DNA of 64,000 bases from Mycolicibacterium fluoranthenivorans (GCF_011758805.1 NZ_JAANOW010000001.1:3162001-3226000), one strand, 5' to 3'; shown: positions 9,851-20,586, numbered from the stretch's first letter. Numbers and translations: made by a program. The notes: generated from the letters alone by a model not told the origin.

Positions 9851-9856
9851 TAGGAT
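9851..9856 (+). promoter_or_regulatory. -10 hexamer of pafB, leaderless start
   Basis: TAGGAT ends 6 nt before GTG 9863. This predicts a leaderless pafBC transcript separate from pafA. Confidence 0.5.
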
Positions 9857-9862
9857 TCTGCG

Positions 9863-10855
9863 GTGGCGACATCCAAGGTCGAGCGATTGATGAATCTGGT
9901 CATCGCGCTGCTGGCCACCCGCAGCTACCTCACCGCGGAGAAGATCCGCAACTCGGTCGCCGGCTACGCCGACAGTGCCAGTGACGAAGCGTTCTCCCGG
10001 ATGTTCGAGCGGGACAAGAACGAACTGCGCGACCTGGGTATCCCGTTGGAGACCGGCCGGGTGTCCGCGTTCGATCCGACCGAGGGCTACCGCATCAACC
10101 GTGAGGCCTACGCGCTGCCGCCGGTGCAGCTGACCGCCGACGAGGCCGCCGCGGTGGCGGTCGCCACCCAGCTGTGGCAGTCACCGGAATTGGTCACCGC
10201 GACACAGAGCGCGGTGCTCAAACTTCGGGCCGCGGGAGTGGACGTCGACGCCGACGCCGACGTGGCGATCACCTCCTCGGCCAACCTGCCCGGGTTGCGC
10301 GGATCCGAGGAAGTCCTGCGGGTCCTGTTGTCCGCCATCGATTCCGGGCATGCGGTGCAGTTCGACCATCGGCCGGCGCGCAGCGAGCCGTTCCGCACCC
10401 GCACCGTCGAGCCGTGGGGGGTGGTGACGCACCGGGGTCGGTGGTATCTGGTGGGGCACGACCGCGACCGCGACGACACCCGGACCTTCCGGCTGTCCCG
10501 GATCGCCCATGTGCCCACCCAGGTCGGACCCGCGGGGGCCGTACACAAGCCGGTCGACGTCAACCTGCGCGAGGTGGTGGCCCGGGTGGTCGCCGAGATC
10601 CCCACCGGCGAGCGGGCGCGCGTCTGGATCGCCGACGGCCGGGCCACGGCGCTGCGCCGCCAGGCCACCGACACCGAGCCGCACAGCTTCGGCGGCCGTC
10701 CCGGTGAGGTGATCACCGTCGACATCGGCATGTCCGATCGGCTGGCCCGGGAGATCGCCAGTTACGGCGTGGACGCGGTGGCACTGGAACCGGCGGCGTT
10801 GCGCGAGGATGTGGTGAGCCGGTTGCGGGCGCAGGCCGGGGGTGGATCGCGGTGA
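9863..10855 (+). CDS. pafB: PafB, WYL-domain transcriptional activator subunit
   Basis: 330 residues: an N-terminal winged helix (about 1-70, KVERLMNLVIALLATRSYLT), a middle linker, and a WYL domain (about 150-240, WGVVTHRGRWYLVGHDRDRDDTRTFRLSRI) followed by the WCX C-terminal extension. With PafC it forms the heterodimeric activator of the LexA-independent mycobacterial DNA-damage response, sensing DNA damage through the WYL domains. Despite its name it is not part of pupylation. Confidence 0.95.
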   Translation: MATSKVERLMNLVIALLATRSYLTAEKIRNSVAGYADSASDEAFSRMFERDKNELRDLGIPLETGRVSAFDPTEGYRINREAYALPPVQLTADEAAAVAVATQLWQSPELVTATQSAVLKLRAAGVDVDADADVAITSSANLPGLRGSEEVLRVLLSAIDSGHAVQFDHRPARSEPFRTRTVEPWGVVTHRGRWYLVGHDRDRDDTRTFRLSRIAHVPTQVGPAGAVHKPVDVNLREVVARVVAEIPTGERARVWIADGRATALRRQATDTEPHSFGGRPGEVITVDIGMSDRLAREIASYGVDAVALEPAALREDVVSRLRAQAGGGSR

Positions 10856-10886
10856 CACCCAGCGAGGAGCCGAAGGCGGATCGCGC

Positions 10887-11828
10887 ATGACTCAGGTTTC
10901 CGAGCGGCTGGTCCGGCTGCTCAACATGGTCCCGTATTTCCAGGCGCATCCCCAGATCAGCCATGAGGAGGCGGCGGCCGAGCTCGGCGTCACCCGCAAA
11001 CAGCTGCTCGCCGACCTCAACCAGCTGTGGATGTGTGGGCTGCCGGGCGGCGGCCCGGGTGATCTCATCGACCTCGACTTCGATGGGGACAACATCGAGG
11101 TGATCTTCTCTGCCGGTATGGACCGGGCGCTGCGGCTCACCTCACCGGAGGCCACCGGCATCCTGGTCGCCCTGCGCGCACTGCTCGACGTGCCTGGGAT
11201 GGTGGACCCCGAGGCCGCGCGCAGCGCGATCGCCAAGATCGAATCGGCGGCCGGCTCGACACTCGCGGTCGACGACCCCACGCCGGCCGAGAGCGCGTCG
11301 GCCGCCGCGGTGCGGGCCGCGACCCGCACCGCCAAGGCACTCTCCCTCGAATACCACTCGGCCTCCCACGATGCGGTGTCCACCCGCACCGTGGACCCGA
11401 TCCGGGTGGTGCTGGTGGGCGACAACAGTTATCTGGAGGCCTGGTGCCGGGCCGCCGAGGGGGTGCGGCTGTTCCGGTTCGACCGGATCGTCAGCGCTCA
11501 GGTGCTCGACGAGCCGTCCAACCCGCCCGAACCCGCGGTGGCGGCCGAACCCGACACCTCACTGTTCGACGCCGATCCGGCCCTGCCGTCGGCGACACTG
11601 CTCATCGACCGCTCGGCGTCCTGGATGTTCGACTACTACCCGTTGCGGGTGGTGCGGGAACTGCCCGGCGGCGCGTTCGAGGCCGCCATGACCTACGCCT
11701 CCGACGCGTGGATGTCGCGGTTCGTGCTGGGCTTCGGCTCGGCGGTGCGGGTACTGGAACCGGCGGCACTGGCGGCGCGGGTACGGGAGTCGGCCGTGGC
11801 CGCACTGCATGCCTACGAAGACGGGTAG
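10887..11828 (+). CDS. pafC: PafC, WYL-domain transcriptional activator subunit
   Basis: 313 residues with the same layout as PafB: winged helix (about 3-65, LVRLLNMVPYFQAHPQISHEEAAAEL), WYL-like central domain and C-terminal extension. Partner of PafB. The ATG at 10887 was chosen over the in-frame starts overlapping pafB because it gives the family length and the conserved MTQVSERLVRLL start. Confidence 0.94.
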   Translation: MTQVSERLVRLLNMVPYFQAHPQISHEEAAAELGVTRKQLLADLNQLWMCGLPGGGPGDLIDLDFDGDNIEVIFSAGMDRALRLTSPEATGILVALRALLDVPGMVDPEAARSAIAKIESAAGSTLAVDDPTPAESASAAAVRAATRTAKALSLEYHSASHDAVSTRTVDPIRVVLVGDNSYLEAWCRAAEGVRLFRFDRIVSAQVLDEPSNPPEPAVAAEPDTSLFDADPALPSATLLIDRSASWMFDYYPLRVVRELPGGAFEAAMTYASDAWMSRFVLGFGSAVRVLEPAALAARVRESAVAALHAYEDG

Positions 11829-11831
11829 ACT
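11826..11831 (+). promoter_or_regulatory. Putative -10 hexamer upstream of tatA
   Basis: TAGACT overlaps the pafC stop codon. A GGAGGTGA ribosome-binding site follows just upstream of the ATG at 11859, so tatA would have a short leader. Confidence 0.4.
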
Positions 11832-11858
11832 CGGGTTCAATCTTTTGGAGGTGACTGA

Positions 11859-12101
11859 ATGGGCGGTCTTCAACCCTGGCATTGGTTGATCGTCATCGCG
11901 GTGTTCGTCCTGCTGTTCGGCGCCAAGAAGCTCCCGGACGCAGCGCGTTCGCTGGGCAAGTCGATGCGGATCTTCAAGTCGGAGATCAAGGAGATGCAGG
12001 CCGAGTCACACACCGACTCGACCGAGCCGGCCAAGCCGATCACCTCGGAGCGTGTCGATACTCCCGCGCCCGAGCAGACCTCCGATAAACGGCCGGCCTG
12101 A
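11859..12101 (+). CDS. tatA: TatA, twin-arginine translocase pore subunit
   Basis: 80 residues: one N-terminal transmembrane helix (about 5-21, [20 protein letters not shown]), the Phe-Gly hinge, an amphipathic helix (about 24-45) and an acidic/polar tail. Oligomerises around TatBC to let folded proteins cross the membrane. It precedes tatC by 58 bp. Confidence 0.96.
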   Translation: MGGLQPWHWLIVIAVFVLLFGAKKLPDAARSLGKSMRIFKSEIKEMQAESHTDSTEPAKPITSERVDTPAPEQTSDKRPA

Positions 12102-12159
12102 CACCATCGCGCCCGTCTCTCGCGGCCTGATGCCGCGGTGCGCAGGCGTGTCCTGACCC

Positions 12160-13128
12160 ATGTCCGGAATCTTCAAGAAGCTCGATCCGCGGAAGCGCCG
12201 TGCCCGGGTCAATCCCGACGGCACGATGTCGCTCGTCGACCACCTGGCCGAACTGCGCAACCGTCTGCTCATCGCGATGGCCGCGGTCGTGCTCACCACC
12301 ACGGTGGGGTTCTTCTGGTACACCGACGGTTTCTTCGGCTTCCACAGCCTCGGTGAGTGGCTGCGCGGACCTTATTGCGCACTGCCGCCGTCGGCACGGG
12401 CGTCCATCTCGGCCGACGGCGCCTGCCGACTGCTGGCAACGGCACCGTTCGACCAGTTCATGCTCCGACTCAAGGTCGCGCTGACCGCCGGCGTCGTATT
12501 GGCCTGCCCGGTCTGGCTGTACCAGATGTGGGCATTCATCACCCCGGGTCTGTACAAGAAGGAACGCCGCTTCGCGATGTTGTTCGTGGGGTTCGGCGCC
12601 GCGTTGTTCATCACCGGGTCGGTGCTGGCCTATGTGGTCTTGGCCAAGGCGCTGAGTTTCCTGCTGACCGTCGGCAGCGACGTTCAGGTGACGGCGCTGT
12701 CCGGTGACCAGTACTTCAGCTTCCTGATCAACCTGCTGCTGGTCTTCGGCATCAGCTTCGAGTTCCCGCTGCTGATCATCATGCTGAACATGATCGGGGT
12801 GCTCACTTATGAGCGGCTCAAGGCGTGGCGGCGGGGGCTGATCTTCGGGGTGTTCGTCTTCGCGGCGTTCGCCACCCCCGGCTCCGACCCCTTCTCGATG
12901 CTGGCACTGTCCTGCGCCCTGTCGTTGCTGCTGGAGTTCTCCATCCAGATCGCCCGTCTGCACGACAGCCGAAAGGCCAAGCGCAGCGCCCTGGAGGATG
13001 TGCCTGACGACCAGGCCGCACCGATCGGCACGGCCGAGCCGATCGAACCGCCGACGGCCGTATCCTCGGGCACATCGCAGTCCCCGACGCTTCGCTCGCC
13101 CGTGCAGGTCGATGACGACGCCACCTGA
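12160..13128 (+). CDS. tatC: TatC, twin-arginine translocase receptor subunit
   Basis: 322 residues. The N-terminal [14 protein letters not shown] is the conserved cytoplasmic region that binds twin-arginine signal peptides, followed by six transmembrane helices. The C-terminal tail (about 270-322) is long and hydrophilic. Its 3' end overlaps helY by 17 nt. tatB is not in the window. Confidence 0.96.
   Translation: MSGIFKKLDPRKRRARVNPDGTMSLVDHLAELRNRLLIAMAAVVLTTTVGFFWYTDGFFGFHSLGEWLRGPYCALPPSARASISADGACRLLATAPFDQFMLRLKVALTAGVVLACPVWLYQMWAFITPGLYKKERRFAMLFVGFGAALFITGSVLAYVVLAKALSFLLTVGSDVQVTALSGDQYFSFLINLLLVFGISFEFPLLIIMLNMIGVLTYERLKAWRRGLIFGVFVFAAFATPGSDPFSMLALSCALSLLLEFSIQIARLHDSRKAKRSALEDVPDDQAAPIGTAEPIEPPTAVSSGTSQSPTLRSPVQVDDDAT
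13086..13103. repeat. Copy of the dispersed GCTTCGCTC element inside the tatC 3' end
   Basis: GACGCTTCGCTCGCCCGTG near the end of tatC shares the CGCTTCGCTCGCCC core of the repeats in cobIJ (25046) and upstream of rbpA (39796). It encodes part of the poorly conserved TatC tail. Confidence 0.4.
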
Positions 13129-15850
13129 GCTGACCGTGCCACCTGAACTGACGGCGTTCACCGCGCAGTTGCCGTTCCCGCTGGACGGTTTCCAGATCAA
13201 GGCCTGTACCGCGCTGGAGGCCGGGCACGGGGTGCTGGTGTGTGCGCCGACCGGCGCCGGCAAGACCGTGGTGGGTGAGTTCGCGGTGCACCTCGCACTC
13301 GCATCGGGCCACAAGTGCTTCTACACCACGCCGATCAAGGCGCTGAGCAATCAGAAGCACGCCGATCTGGTGCACCGCTACGGGGCCGACAAGATTGGGC
13401 TGCTGACCGGAGATCAGTCGATCAACAGCGACGCACCGGTGGTGGTGATGACCACCGAAGTGCTGCGCAACATGCTCTACGCCGATTCCCCGGCACTGCG
13501 CGGACTTTCCCACGTCGTGATGGACGAGGTGCACTTCCTGGCCGACCGGATGCGCGGCGCGGTGTGGGAAGAGGTCATCCTGCATCTGCCGGAAGAGGTC
13601 CGGTTGGTCAGTCTGTCGGCGACGGTGAGCAACGCCGAGGAGTTCGGCGGCTGGATCAAGACGGTGCGCGGTGACACCACGGTCGTCGTCGACGAGCACC
13701 GCCCGGTGCCCCTGTCCCAGCACATGATGGTCGGCAAGCGGTTGTTCGACCTGTTCGAGGGCACCGATCACACCCTCGTGGCACCCGAACTGCTGCGGCA
13801 CATCGCACATCGCCGCGAAGCGGACCGGCAGGCTGACTGGCAGCCCCGCGGTCGTGGCCGCCAGCAGAACCGGACCAGCCTCAACCGGATGCCTACCCGA
13901 CCCGAGGTGATCAGCACCCTCGATGCCGAAGGGTTGCTGCCCGCAATCACTTTCGTGTTCTCCCGGGCGGGCTGTGACGCCGCGGTGAAACAGTGCCTGC
14001 GCTCGTCGCTGCGCCTGACCGATGACGAACAGCGCGCCCGCATCGCCGAGGTCATCGACCGACGTTGCGTGGATCTCGCGGAGTCGGATCTGGTGGTGCT
14101 GGGCTATCACGAGTGGCGTGAGGGACTGCTGCGCGGACTGGCCGCCCACCACGCCGGCATGCTGCCGGTGTTCCGGCACACCGTGGAGGAGCTGTTCACC
14201 GCGGGTCTGGTGAAGGCGGTATTCGCCACGGAGACACTGGCTCTGGGGATCAACATGCCGGCCCGCACCGTGGTGCTGGAACGGCTGGTCAAGTACAACG
14301 GCGAACAGCACGCGCCACTGACACCGGGGGAGTACACCCAGCTGACCGGCCGGGCGGGGCGCCGCGGGATCGATGTCGAGGGCCACGCGGTGGTGCTGTG
14401 GGATCCCCGCGACAGCGCGGCCGAACCCGCCGAGGTGGCCGGGCTGGCCTCCACCAGAACCTTCCCGTTGAAGAGCTCGTTCGCGCCGTCCTACAACATG
14501 ACGATCAACCTGGTGGGCCAGCTGGGCCCGAATCAGGCCCGCAAGCTGCTGGAACGGTCCTTCGCGCAGTACCAGGCCGACCGTTCGGTGGTCGGGTTGG
14601 TGCGCGGGATCAGCCGGGGCGAGAAGATGATGGAAGAGATCGCCAAGGAGCTCGGCGGTGGGGACAACCCACCCATCCTCGAGTACGCACGGTTGCGTGC
14701 GGACATCTCCGCGCGGGAGCGGGCGCAGACGCGGGCCTCGCGGCTGCAGCGGCGGCGCGCCGCGGACGAAGCGCTGGCCGACTTGCGCCGCGGTGACATC
14801 ATCACCATCAGCCAGGGCCGCCGCGGCGGGCTTGCCGTGGTGCTCGAACCCGCGCGCGAGCGCGACGACCCGAGGCCGCTCGTCCTCACCGAACATCGCT
14901 GGGCCGGCCGGATCTCGTCATCGGACTACTCGGGTGCCTCGGAGCCGCTGGGCTCGATGAGCCTGCCCAAGTTCGTCGAACACCGGCAGCCCAGGGTCCG
15001 TCGGGACCTCGCGTCGGCGCTGCGTTCGGCCGCTGCCGGGCTGCGGGTGCCGTCCGGAAAAAGAACACCTCCCGGTGAGCGGGATGTCGATCCCGAATTG
15101 GCCGGACTGCGCGACCAACTGCGCCGCCACCCCATGCACTCGGCCCCCGACCGTGAGGAGCGGGTCCGGGTCGCCGAGCGCTATCTGCGCATCGAGCGGG
15201 ACAACGACGCGCTGCGGCAGAAGGTCTCGGCCGCAACGAACTCGCTGGCCCGCACCTTCGACCGCATCTTGGTCCTGCTCACCGAGCGCGGCTTCATCAA
15301 AGGACGGGACGAGGACACCACCGTCACCGAGGACGGCCGGCTGCTGGCCCGGATCTACAGCGAGAGCGATCTCCTGGTCGCCGAATGTCTGCGCAGCGGA
15401 ACGTGGTCGGGTCTGGACGCCGCCGAACTCGCCGGCGTGCTCTCGGCGGTGCTCTTCGAATCCCGGGGTGACGGGCCGCCGTCGCACGGCGTCGACCTGC
15501 CGACGGCCGCCCTGCGCCGGGCGCTGACCGCCACCCGGCGGGTGTCCTCGGACCTGCGCGCCGATGAGACCCGGCACCGTATCGCGCCCAGCCGCGAAAC
15601 CGACTTCGGGTTCGTCGCCGCGATCCACCGGTGGGCCACCACCGGCAACCTGACCGCCGCGTTGCTGGCCTCGGATGTGAACGGCAATGGCTCGCCGTTG
15701 TCGGCAGGCGATTTCGTGCGCTGGTGCCGTCAGGTTCTCGACCTGCTCGACCAGGTGCGCAACGCGGCGCCCGACGCGGCGCTGCGCACCACCGCCAAAC
15801 GTGCCATTGCCGATATCCGACGCGGCGTGGTGGCCGTGGATTCTGCCTAG
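13112..15850 (+). CDS. helY: HelY, Ski2/Mtr4-like superfamily 2 helicase
   Basis: 912 residues. Walker A APTGAGKT (about residue 46-53), DEVH box ([15 protein letters not shown]), motif III LSAT and motif [14 protein letters not shown] are present. The C-terminal half matches the Ski2/Mtr4 accessory domains with an arch-like insertion. Predicted ATP-dependent RNA helicase acting in RNA turnover. The ATG 13112 start (MTTPPELT) overlaps tatC, giving close to the recalled M. tuberculosis length of 906. Confidence 0.92.
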   Translation: MTTPPELTVPPELTAFTAQLPFPLDGFQIKACTALEAGHGVLVCAPTGAGKTVVGEFAVHLALASGHKCFYTTPIKALSNQKHADLVHRYGADKIGLLTGDQSINSDAPVVVMTTEVLRNMLYADSPALRGLSHVVMDEVHFLADRMRGAVWEEVILHLPEEVRLVSLSATVSNAEEFGGWIKTVRGDTTVVVDEHRPVPLSQHMMVGKRLFDLFEGTDHTLVAPELLRHIAHRREADRQADWQPRGRGRQQNRTSLNRMPTRPEVISTLDAEGLLPAITFVFSRAGCDAAVKQCLRSSLRLTDDEQRARIAEVIDRRCVDLAESDLVVLGYHEWREGLLRGLAAHHAGMLPVFRHTVEELFTAGLVKAVFATETLALGINMPARTVVLERLVKYNGEQHAPLTPGEYTQLTGRAGRRGIDVEGHAVVLWDPRDSAAEPAEVAGLASTRTFPLKSSFAPSYNMTINLVGQLGPNQARKLLERSFAQYQADRSVVGLVRGISRGEKMMEEIAKELGGGDNPPILEYARLRADISARERAQTRASRLQRRRAADEALADLRRGDIITISQGRRGGLAVVLEPARERDDPRPLVLTEHRWAGRISSSDYSGASEPLGSMSLPKFVEHRQPRVRRDLASALRSAAAGLRVPSGKRTPPGERDVDPELAGLRDQLRRHPMHSAPDREERVRVAERYLRIERDNDALRQKVSAATNSLARTFDRILVLLTERGFIKGRDEDTTVTEDGRLLARIYSESDLLVAECLRSGTWSGLDAAELAGVLSAVLFESRGDGPPSHGVDLPTAALRRALTATRRVSSDLRADETRHRIAPSRETDFGFVAAIHRWATTGNLTAALLASDVNGNGSPLSAGDFVRWCRQVLDLLDQVRNAAPDAALRTTAKRAIADIRRGVVAVDSA

Positions 15851-15961
15851 CTCCGAGCCGGCTCCGGCCAGAATCGGGCGGGCCGCGCTGGCTGGCGGTT
15901 ACGCCTGCTCAGCAGCCAACAACGGTACTGTGTTGCCAACGGACCTCAACCAAGGAGAGAC

Positions 15962-16717
15962 ATGAGCGGACCGCAGGGACCTGACCCGACGCAGCCGTGG
16001 CCGGGTCAGCCGCCGCAGTCCGGCGGAGCGCAGCCGCCGAGTGAGCAGACCGCTTGGCAGCCGCCGTCCACGCCCGAACAGCCCACCACGGAGGCACCGG
16101 CCTGGCAGCCGCCGGCATATCAGACGCCGCAGTACCCGCAGTACCAGCCGCCCGCGCCGCCGCCGTACAACCCGCAGCAGTACGCGCCGCAGCCGGATCA
16201 GTACGGCCAGCAGCCCACCGCATACGCACCGCAGGGATACCCGCAGCAGTACGGGCAGCCCCAGCCGTACGACCCGTCGGCCCAGCAGTACGGGCAGCCT
16301 CAGCCGTACGGCCAGCCGGGCCAGTGCGACCAGCAGTATTCGCCGTACGGCGCGCCCGGCCCGGCCGAGGAGGGCTCGAAGAAGTCGCTCGCCGTGATCG
16401 GCGGTGTCGTCGGCCTGCTCGCCGCGGTCATCGTGGCCGTGGTGCTCGTGCTCGGCTTCTGGAAGCCGGGCTGGTTCGTCACCACCAAGCTCGACGTCGG
16501 CGCGGCGCAGACCGGTGTGCAGCAGATTCTCACCGACGAGGCCAACGGTTACGGCGCCAAGAACGTCAAGGATGTCACCTGCAACGACGGCAACAGCCCG
16601 ACGGTGAAAAAGGGTGACAGCTTCGAGTGCGTGGTCAGCATCGACGGCACCAAACGTCAGGTGACCGTGACCTTCCAGGACGACAAGGGCACCTACGAGG
16701 TCGGTCGACCCAAGTAG
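15962..16717 (+). CDS. Pro/Gln-rich DUF4333 membrane protein
   Basis: 251 residues: a long disordered N-terminus rich in Pro, Gln and Tyr (about 1-130, repeated [13 protein letters not shown] units), a single transmembrane helix (about 140-162) and an extracytoplasmic DUF4333 domain (about 170-250) with one cysteine pair. Function unknown; corresponds by position to the M. tuberculosis gene next to helY. An AAGGAG ribosome-binding site precedes the ATG and TACTGT at 15926-15931 could be its -10. Confidence 0.85.
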   Translation: MSGPQGPDPTQPWPGQPPQSGGAQPPSEQTAWQPPSTPEQPTTEAPAWQPPAYQTPQYPQYQPPAPPPYNPQQYAPQPDQYGQQPTAYAPQGYPQQYGQPQPYDPSAQQYGQPQPYGQPGQCDQQYSPYGAPGPAEEGSKKSLAVIGGVVGLLAAVIVAVVLVLGFWKPGWFVTTKLDVGAAQTGVQQILTDEANGYGAKNVKDVTCNDGNSPTVKKGDSFECVVSIDGTKRQVTVTFQDDKGTYEVGRPK

Positions 16718-16730
16718 CTCCGCTGTTCCG

Positions 16731-16765
16731 AACGGCCCCGAAAACCTCGAGTTTTCGGGGCCGTT
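16731..16765. terminator. Bidirectional terminator hairpin
   Basis: Perfect 15-bp inverted repeat (arms 16731-16745 and 16751-16765, loop CTCGA) between the convergent DUF4333 and exonuclease genes. GC-rich base with A/T-rich inner stem; no long U-tract, as is common in mycobacteria. Confidence 0.8.
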
Positions 16766-16771
16766 CTGTGT

Positions 16772-17722
16772 TCACAGTCTGTCGAGCGCCTTCTGCAGCC
16801 GGGCGATCGAGGACGTCACACCCAATTCCCCGGCCAGCTCGGCCACTCGGCCCGGGTCCGCGGCCACCAGCGGCAAGGTGTCGGTCGCTGTCGACATCGT
16901 CACGGCGGCATCGGTGGCGACGCGCACCACCGGCTCGGCTGCGGTGATGTACTCCGTGGCGGCGAGCAGTTTCTTGCGCTGAGCACCAGGCAGTTTCGAC
17001 GACGGGTCCGCGGCGGCCGCGACGATCGCTTCCAGCGAACCGTATTGGCCCAGCAGGGTGGCGGCGGTCTTCTCGCCGATACCCGCGACGCCGGGTAGCC
17101 CGTCGGAGGCGTCACCACGCAGCAGGGCCAGCTCGGCGTAGGCCGGTCCGGCCCGCTCGATCGGCACGCCGTACGTATCGGCCACCTCGGCGGGGCCGAA
17201 CAGCGTGGCCTTGGCCAGACCCCGGCCGATATAGAAGACGCGGACGCTCGGCGGCCCGTCGCCGACGAGTTGGAGCAGATCCCGGTCACCGCTGACCACG
17301 ATCACCGGGTCGCCCTGCTCCCGCGCGGCGAGCGTGCCCAGCACATCGTCGGCCTCGTAACTCGGCGCGCCCGCGGTGGCGATCCCGAAGGCGTCCAGCA
17401 TCGCCATGATCATGTCGACCTGCGGGGTCAGATCGTCGGGCACCTCCTCGATATCCGGCTGTCCGGCCGGTTCTTCGACCGCAACCCGGTGCGCCTTGTA
17501 GGTCGGGATGAGGTCCACCCGCCACTGCGGCCGCCAGTCCAGGTCGAGGCACACCACCAACCGTCCGGGCCGGTGGGTGGTGACCAGGGCGGCGATGTTG
17601 TCCAGGAAACCGCGCAGCGCATTGACCGGCCGTCCGTCGGGGGCCGTGATCGAGGACGGCACACCGAAGTACGACCGGAACCACATGCTGGCCCCGTCGA
17701 GGAGCAGCACCGGCTCACTCAT
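16772..17722 (-). CDS. 5'-3' exonuclease (Pol I N-terminal / FEN-like domain)
   Basis: 316 residues resembling the isolated 5' nuclease domain of DNA polymerase I. Metal-binding acidic motifs include [26 protein letters not shown] and [11 protein letters not shown], with the helix-hairpin-helix [14 protein letters not shown]. Probably removes RNA primers or flaps as a stand-alone nuclease. Start ATG 17722 ([10 protein letters not shown]) aligns with the family N-terminus. Confidence 0.9.
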   Translation of the reverse strand: MSEPVLLLDGASMWFRSYFGVPSSITAPDGRPVNALRGFLDNIAALVTTHRPGRLVVCLDLDWRPQWRVDLIPTYKAHRVAVEEPAGQPDIEEVPDDLTPQVDMIMAMLDAFGIATAGAPSYEADDVLGTLAAREQGDPVIVVSGDRDLLQLVGDGPPSVRVFYIGRGLAKATLFGPAEVADTYGVPIERAGPAYAELALLRGDASDGLPGVAGIGEKTAATLLGQYGSLEAIVAAAADPSSKLPGAQRKKLLAATEYITAAEPVVRVATDAAVTMSTATDTLPLVAADPGRVAELAGELGVTSSIARLQKALDRL

Positions 17723-17801
17723 GACCGGCCTCGGCGTAGATGTCGCGCTGGTCAGCCAGTTCACGGATGTCCCTCAGCATGGCCTGACAGTATCGCGAGG
17801 T

Positions 17802-18197
17802 ATGACCTTCACCGTCGATCGCATCGACCACGTCGTGCTGAACTGCCGTGACCCCGAAACCACCATCGAGTGGTACGTCGGCGTGCTCGGGATGCGCCGG
17901 GAGGAGTTCGCTCCCGGACGGATCGCCCTCGCCTTCGGCCGACAGAAGCTCAACGTGCGTCCCACCGGTGCACCGAACTGGGTCACCGCGGCGGCCGATG
18001 TGCCCGGATCGCAGGATCTTTGCTTCATCGTCGACGCCGGCGCCGACGAGGTCGGCGACCACCTGCGGGCCTGCGGGATCGAGATCACCGAGGGTCCGGT
18101 GACCAAGACCGGTGCGTTGGGTCCGATGTCCTCGCACTACTGCCGGGACCCGGAAGGAAACCTGGTCGAAGTCGCCACCTATCGGACACCCCTATAA
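17802..18197 (+). CDS. VOC-family (glyoxalase/dioxygenase superfamily) protein
   Basis: 131 residues with two beta-alpha-beta-beta-beta modules. Candidate metal ligands are H10 (DHVVLNC), a central residue near LCFIVD and the C-terminal E in NLVEVATY. Resembles virulence-protein/fosfomycin-resistance-like single-domain VOC enzymes; the substrate is unknown. Stops 10 nt before pepE. Confidence 0.82.
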   Translation: MTFTVDRIDHVVLNCRDPETTIEWYVGVLGMRREEFAPGRIALAFGRQKLNVRPTGAPNWVTAAADVPGSQDLCFIVDAGADEVGDHLRACGIEITEGPVTKTGALGPMSSHYCRDPEGNLVEVATYRTPL

Positions 18198-18200
18198 CCT
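18195..18200 (+). promoter_or_regulatory. -10 hexamer of pepE, leaderless start
   Basis: TAACCT (within TATAACCT) ends 7 nt before ATG 18208 and overlaps the stop of the VOC gene, predicting a leaderless pepE transcript in addition to any read-through. Confidence 0.5.
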
Positions 18201-18207
18201 GGCCACC

Positions 18208-19326
18208 ATGACGGGCCGCTTCAGTACCGACGTATACGCACAACGGCTTCGGGTGGCCGCGGCCAGCGCCGCCGAGGCCGGGCTGGCCGGACTGGTCATC
18301 ACACCGGGATACGACCTGCGCTATCTGGTGGGATCACGGGCGCAGACCTTCGAGCGGCTGACCGCGTTGGTGCTGCCGGCCGACGGGTCGGCGCCGACCG
18401 TCGTCGTGCCGCGCCTGGAACTGGCCGCGCTGAAAGAGTCCGCTGTGCCGGATCTCGGTGTGACGGTGCGTGATTGGGTGGACGGGGAGAACCCGTACCA
18501 GCTGGTGGCCGACGCGTTGACCGGAAGTGCGGTCGCCGTCACCGACTCGATGCCGGCTCTGCATCTGCTCCCGCTGGCGGATCTTCTCGGCACCGTGCCG
18601 GTGCTGGCCACCGACGTGCTGCGCCGGCTACGGATGATCAAGGACCCCGCCGAGATCGATGCGTTGCGCAAGGCCGGCGCGGCCATCGACCGGGTGCACG
18701 CACGCGTGCCGGAGTTCCTGGTGCCCGGCCGCACCGAGGCCGAGGTTTCCGCCGATATCGCCGAAGCGATTGTCGCCGAAGGACATTCCGAGGTGGCGTT
18801 CATCATCGTCGGCTCCGGGCCCAACGGTGCGGACCCCCACCACGAATGCTCGGATCGGGTGCTGCGCGCCGGGGATATCGTCGTCGTCGACATCGGTGGC
18901 CCGTACGAGCCGGGCTACAACTCCGATTCCACCCGCACCTACAGCATCGGCGAACCCCGCCCCGAGGTGGCGCGGCAATACGCCGTGCTGCAGCAGGCCC
19001 AGGCCGACGCCGTGGCGGCGGTGCGTCCGGGAATGAGCGCGGGGGCCGTGGACGCGGTGGCGCGCGATGTGCTGGCAGCCCAGGGCCTGGCCGAGGTGTT
19101 CGTGCACCGCACCGGGCACGGGATCGGGCTGTCGGTGCACGAGGAGCCCTACATCGTCGCCGGCAACGACTTGACGCTGGAACCGGGCATGGCCTTCTCG
19201 GTGGAGCCGGGGATCTATTTTCCGGGCCAGTGGGGGGCCCGGATCGAGGACATCGTGATCGTCACCGAGGACGGGGCCGAGTCGGTCAACAACCGTCCAC
19301 ACGACCTGATCGTGGTGCCGGTTTGA
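18208..19326 (+). CDS. pepE: PepE, M24-family Xaa-Pro dipeptidase
   Basis: 372 residues: creatinase-like N-terminal domain (1-140) and pita-bread M24 metallopeptidase domain. The five metal ligands are visible: Asp in VVVDIGG, Asp in NSDSTRTY, His in HRTGHGIG, Glu in SVEPGIYF and Glu in ARIEDIV. Expected to cleave dipeptides with C-terminal proline in the cytoplasm. Confidence 0.93.
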   Translation: MTGRFSTDVYAQRLRVAAASAAEAGLAGLVITPGYDLRYLVGSRAQTFERLTALVLPADGSAPTVVVPRLELAALKESAVPDLGVTVRDWVDGENPYQLVADALTGSAVAVTDSMPALHLLPLADLLGTVPVLATDVLRRLRMIKDPAEIDALRKAGAAIDRVHARVPEFLVPGRTEAEVSADIAEAIVAEGHSEVAFIIVGSGPNGADPHHECSDRVLRAGDIVVVDIGGPYEPGYNSDSTRTYSIGEPRPEVARQYAVLQQAQADAVAAVRPGMSAGAVDAVARDVLAAQGLAEVFVHRTGHGIGLSVHEEPYIVAGNDLTLEPGMAFSVEPGIYFPGQWGARIEDIVIVTEDGAESVNNRPHDLIVVPV

Positions 19327-19375
19327 GCCACGACACGCCCGTCGGCCGCATCGGCGCGCGAAACTGACCGAAGGT

Positions 19376-19804
19376 CTAGGTCGACTCTCCGCGATCCAGC
19401 AGGCTCGAGGAACCCAGCACACGCTGGACGCGGACCTCGATGACCACTCGGCGCGGGTTGACCCGCGGGGTGCGGTAACGCTGGGCATACCGCAGTTCGG
19501 CGTCGCGCACATCGTCAGGTTCCGAGCTGACGGTGGCGGCACCTTCCAGCGAGAGCCAACGTGCCCCGTCAACCTGGCTGAGCACCGCGACCCCGCGCTC
19601 GGCGGCGTTGACCGCCTTCTGCGACCCGCCGGTGGTGATCACCCGGGCGATGTGGGTCTTGGGGTCGAACGTGAAGCCGACGGCCACCACGTGCGGCGAG
19701 TTGTCGCTGCGCAGGGTGGTCAGCATGGCCAGATGCCGCTCGGTCAGGAATGCCAAGGCATCGTTGGTCAGCCGGGTGGTGGTCTTGCGACCAGGTGTAG
19801 CCAT
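19376..19804 (-). CDS. F420-dependent biliverdin reductase-like PPOX flavoprotein
   Basis: 142 residues of the split-barrel PPOX fold, very similar to remembered Rv2074 ([50 protein letters not shown]). Rv2074 reduces biliverdin with F420H2. Start ATG 19804 is set by TAGCGT 8 nt upstream on the minus strand. Confidence 0.88.
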   Translation of the reverse strand: MATPGRKTTTRLTNDALAFLTERHLAMLTTLRSDNSPHVVAVGFTFDPKTHIARVITTGGSQKAVNAAERGVAVLSQVDGARWLSLEGAATVSSEPDDVRDAELRYAQRYRTPRVNPRRVVIEVRVQRVLGSSSLLDRGEST

Positions 19805-19812
19805 CGGGGTCC

Positions 19813-19832
19813 ACGCTAGCGCAGGCCATAAT
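19813..19832. promoter_or_regulatory. Divergent leaderless promoter pair
   Basis: The 35-bp gap between two divergent genes holds, on the minus strand, TAGCGT 8 nt before the biliverdin-reductase ATG and, on the plus strand, CATAAT (19827-19832) 7 nt before the SDR ATG at 19840. Confidence 0.5.
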
Positions 19833-19839
19833 CGCAGCC

Positions 19840-20586
19840 ATGGAGGACACACCCGGCCCCGTGGTGATTTTCGGTGGGCGAAGCGAGATCGGCCTCGAAT
19901 TGGCCACCAGGCTGGCACCTGGGAACACCGTGGTGCTCGCGGCCCGGCGCGCCGATGCGCTCACCGAACAGATCACCGCGCTGCAGGGCGCGGGCGCCGT
20001 CGGTGTGCACGTCCGCGAGTTCGACGCCGATGACATCGCCGCGCATCCGGCGGTGGTGGCCGCGATCGAGTCGGAGGTCGGTCCCATCGGGACGGCGGTG
20101 CTGGCCTTCGGGATTCTCGGCGACCAGGAGCGCGCCGAAACCGACCCGGCGCATGCCGTGGCCGTCGTGCACACCGATTACGTGGCCCAGGTCAGCCTGC
20201 TGACGGTGCTTGCGGCGGGGATGCGGGCCCGCGGCCGCGGGCAGTTGGTGGTGTTCTCCTCGATCGCCGGCGCCCGGGTGCGCCGCGCCAACTACGTCTA
20301 CGGTTCGGCCAAGGCCGGTCTGGACGGTTTCGCCTGCGGGCTGTCCGATGCGTTGCACGGCACCGGAGTGCGCGTGCTGATCGTGCGGCCGGGCTTCGTC
20401 ATCGGCCACATGACCGAAGGCATGCAGCCTGCACCGTTGTCCAGCACGCCCGAGCAGGTGGCTGAGGCGGCCGCCCGGGCGCTGGCCCGCGGCAAACCGG
20501 CGGTGTGGGTGCCGTGGGCGATCCGGCCGCTCATCGTCGCGACACGGTTGGTGCCGCAGTCGATCTGGCGGAAGATGCCGCGATGA
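19840..20586 (+). CDS. Short-chain dehydrogenase/reductase (DprE2-like)
   Basis: 248 residues, Rossmann fold with the variant nucleotide motif [12 protein letters not shown] near the N-terminus and a catalytic Ser-Tyr-Lys set in [24 protein letters not shown]. The C-terminal [12 protein letters not shown] with basic/aromatic end suggests membrane association, as in the DprE2 subgroup. Substrate not known. Its stop overlaps the cobL start (ATGA), so it may be cotranscribed with the cobLMK genes. Confidence 0.87.
   Translation: MEDTPGPVVIFGGRSEIGLELATRLAPGNTVVLAARRADALTEQITALQGAGAVGVHVREFDADDIAAHPAVVAAIESEVGPIGTAVLAFGILGDQERAETDPAHAVAVVHTDYVAQVSLLTVLAAGMRARGRGQLVVFSSIAGARVRRANYVYGSAKAGLDGFACGLSDALHGTGVRVLIVRPGFVIGHMTEGMQPAPLSSTPEQVAEAAARALARGKPAVWVPWAIRPLIVATRLVPQSIWRKMPR

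Noticed and set aside
12818..14896. Long open frame antisense to helY
   Set aside because: Same composition effect; helY on the plus strand shows all helicase motifs.
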